From assembly GCA_900767505.1 (NCBI GenBank), contig CAAFZG010000087.1, positions 1 to 7,440 on the forward strand: a stretch of DNA of 7,440 bases, written 5' to 3'. Position numbers and translations under genes: made by a program. Shown piece by piece: positions 5,865 through 7,440 of this stretch. The number at the start of each line of letters is the position of its first letter. Position 1 is the stretch's first letter. Below the pieces are notes generated by a model. It ran no database searches, was not told where the DNA came from, and worked only from the letters and a program-made list of their open reading frames with translations. The stretch comes from Methanomassiliicoccales archaeon. GTDB lineage: Archaea; Thermoplasmatota; Thermoplasmata; Methanomassiliicoccales; Methanomethylophilaceae.

Positions 5865-7430
5865 TCAGATTGATTCTCTGTGTTCCATCGCGGCCTTCAC
5901 AAGTCCGAGATGAAGCGGAGACGGGTTTCCTGGCTTGGATTTGAATTCGGGATGGAACTGGGATGCAACGTAGTAGGGGTGGTCTTCCATCTCACCGATC
6001 TCCATCCTCGTGCCGCACTCGGAACGTCCGGTGAACTTCCAACCCATGCTTTCGATCCTGTCGATGTACAGGGGGTTGACCTCGTATCTGTGTCTGTGCC
6101 TTTCCGAGATGCGGACGGAACCGTACAGCTCCGCGGCCTTGGATCCCTTATCGATGACCACATCCTGTGCGCCCAGGCGCATGGTGGCACCCATATCGAC
6201 CACGTCCTTCTGTTCATCCATTATGCAGATGACCGGATTCAGGGTGCTGGGATCGAATTCCGTGCTTGTGGCGTCATCCAGACCGAGAACGTCTCTGCAG
6301 AACTCAATCGTCGCGATCTGGAATCCCAGGCATACTCCCAGGAACGGGATGCTGTTCTCGCGTGCGTATCTCGCCGCTTCGATCATCCCCTCGATGCCGC
6401 GTGTTCCGAATCCGCCGGGGATGATTATGCCGTCGACACCTTCGAGCACTTCTTCCGCATCGCGTCCGACCAGCTGATCGCTGTCGACGAATCTTATCCG
6501 GACCTTGCATTCCAGGGCCGCACCCGCATGGGTGAACGATTCCAGATGGGATAGGTACGAATCAGCCAGTGCGGTGTATTTGCCGACGAGGGCTATCGTC
6601 ACATCCATCCTGGGGTTGAGGATCCTGTGGACGAACTTCTCCCATGAATCCATGTTCCTTCCAGACACCATCGGCCTCAGCCTCATCCGGTCGATTATGA
6701 AATCTGCGACACCCTGCTTCTCCAGGTTGAGCGGGACCTCGTAGATGCTGCGCGCATCCGGTGTGGATATGACCGCGTTCTCGGGAACATCGCAGAACAT
6801 GGCGATCTTGGATATCGCCACCGGACTCAGAGGTTCGGAGCAGCGTCCTATGATCATGTCCGGTCTGATCCCCATGCTCATCAGTTCCTTGACGGAATGC
6901 TGCGTGGGTTTCGTCTTCTCCTCCCCGACCGATCCCATGATGGGGATCAGGGTGGTATGGATGAACATGACGTTCTCCTCTCTCCCGAGGTCGCGCCCGA
7001 GTTGTCTGGCCGCTTCGAGGAACGGCATCGATTCCATATCCCCTACGGTACCTCCGAGCTCCACGATGACCACATCGGCACCGGATTCGCGGGCGACGGT
7101 CGTGATCCTGTGTTTGATCTCCCCGGTTACATGGGGGATGATCTGGACCGTTTTCCCCAGATACTCTCCGCGCCTCTCGTTCTCGATGACGGAACGGTAC
7201 ACCTTCCCCGTGGTTATGTTGTGGTCCCTTGTCAGTTCCAGGTCCATGAACCTCTCGTAGTTCCCCAGGTCGAGATCCACTTCTCCGCCGTCGTCAAGAA
7301 CATAGACCTCTCCGTGTTCGTAGGGGTTCATCGTACCTGCATCGATGTTCAGATACGGGTCTATCTTTATGGCCGACACTTTGATCCCGCGGGATTCGAG
7401 CAATCTTCCTATTGAAGACGCCGTAATCCC
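5865..7430 (-). CDS. pyrG: CTP synthase (glutamine-hydrolysing), 5'-truncated by the window end
   Basis: Makes CTP from UTP, ATP and glutamine, the last step of de novo pyrimidine nucleotide synthesis. About 521 residues are present of roughly 535-540. Numbering from the leucine codon at 7403, the synthetase domain shows KIDPYLNIDAGTMNPYEHGE (13-32), ELGGTVGDMES (115-125) and EEKTKPTQHSVKEL (161-174). The C-terminal class-I glutamine amidotransferase shows the oxyanion loop PGGFG (329-333), nucleophile C358 in FLGVCLGFQ, and H484/E486 in FHPEF. Upstream, GITASSIGR continues the protein to 7430. The true start and the P-loop GGVVSGLGK lie off the right edge: the last 10 bases are adapter-like and encode Arg-Ser where Gly-Lys belongs. 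The TTG at 7403 is internal, not a start. Confidence 0.96.
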   Translation of the reverse strand, partial: GITASSIGRLLESRGIKVSAIKIDPYLNIDAGTMNPYEHGEVYVLDDGGEVDLDLGNYERFMDLELTRDHNITTGKVYRSVIENERRGEYLGKTVQIIPHVTGEIKHRITTVARESGADVVIVELGGTVGDMESMPFLEAARQLGRDLGREENVMFIHTTLIPIMGSVGEEKTKPTQHSVKELMSMGIRPDMIIGRCSEPLSPVAISKIAMFCDVPENAVISTPDARSIYEVPLNLEKQGVADFIIDRMRLRPMVSGRNMDSWEKFVHRILNPRMDVTIALVGKYTALADSYLSHLESFTHAGAALECKVRIRFVDSDQLVGRDAEEVLEGVDGIIIPGGFGTRGIEGMIEAARYARENSIPFLGVCLGFQIATIEFCRDVLGLDDATSTEFDPSTLNPVICIMDEQKDVVDMGATMRLGAQDVVIDKGSKAAELYGSVRISERHRHRYEVNPLYIDRIESMGWKFTGRSECGTRMEIGEMEDHPYYVASQFHPEFKSKPGNPSPLHLGLVKAAMEHRESI

Positions 7431-7440
7431 AGATCGGAAG
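7431..7440 (+). other. Illumina adapter-like sequence at the window end
   Basis: The final ten bases, AGATCGGAAG, are identical to the first ten of the Illumina TruSeq adapter (AGATCGGAAGAGC). Read on the coding strand of pyrG they give CTTCCGATCT. They break a protein match that is perfect to the family up to base 7430, replacing the invariant P-loop lysine codon. They are most likely not genomic. Confidence 0.88.

Noticed and set aside
5880..7415. Several plus-strand open frames of 79-224 codons
   Set aside because: All are antisense shadows of CTP synthase, whose catalytic motifs are intact on the minus strand.

Overview
The window is archaeal. It carries a complete archaeal 16S rRNA gene, an archaeal initiation factor aIF2 beta, a Cdkal1/MtaB-type tRNA methylthiotransferase and archaeal TATA/BRE promoters, several of them leaderless. 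The 16S gene is not followed by tRNA-Ala or 23S. This, with the gene content and roughly 50% GC, points to the Thermoplasmata, most likely a Methanomassiliicoccales methanogen. Domain is near certain, class probable, order a guess.

Layout. 1-79 is an exact copy of the 16S 3' trailer at 2785-2863. 80-1017 has no recognisable intact gene; one minus-strand frame (935-180) with unusually few stops may be a decayed gene. 1019-1035 is the rRNA promoter, about 1055-1260 the pre-rRNA leader, 1261-2729 the 16S rRNA, and 2734-2870 a structured trailer ending in a T-rich tract. A 17-bp perfect complementarity between leader (1131-1147) and trailer (2840-2856) forms the pre-16S processing stem. 2896-3366 (+) is a small flavodoxin-like protein. 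It converges on a minus-strand tRNA-Gln(UUG) at 3371-3443. Next on the minus strand is a two-gene unit: aIF2 beta with a C-terminal TRAM domain (4703-5338), then the methylthiotransferase (3474-4703), joined by a one-base TGATG overlap. Upstream is a small winged-helix regulator (5442-5747, minus), then CTP synthase pyrG (minus, ending at 5865, with a hairpin/T-run terminator), whose 5' end is cut by the window end.

Functional theme: mostly housekeeping translation and nucleotide genes (16S, tRNA-Gln, initiation factor, tRNA modification, CTP synthesis). I saw no mobile element, CRISPR array, defence system or new multi-gene system.

The most informative oddities are at the two ends. The left end is the tail of what should be a second 16S locus, since it contains the 3' arm of the processing stem. 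The last 10 bases (7431-7440) equal the start of the Illumina TruSeq adapter and destroy the invariant P-loop lysine of CTP synthase. Both suggest the window is a whole short-read contig, broken on the left by a 16S repeat and on the right by untrimmed adapter.
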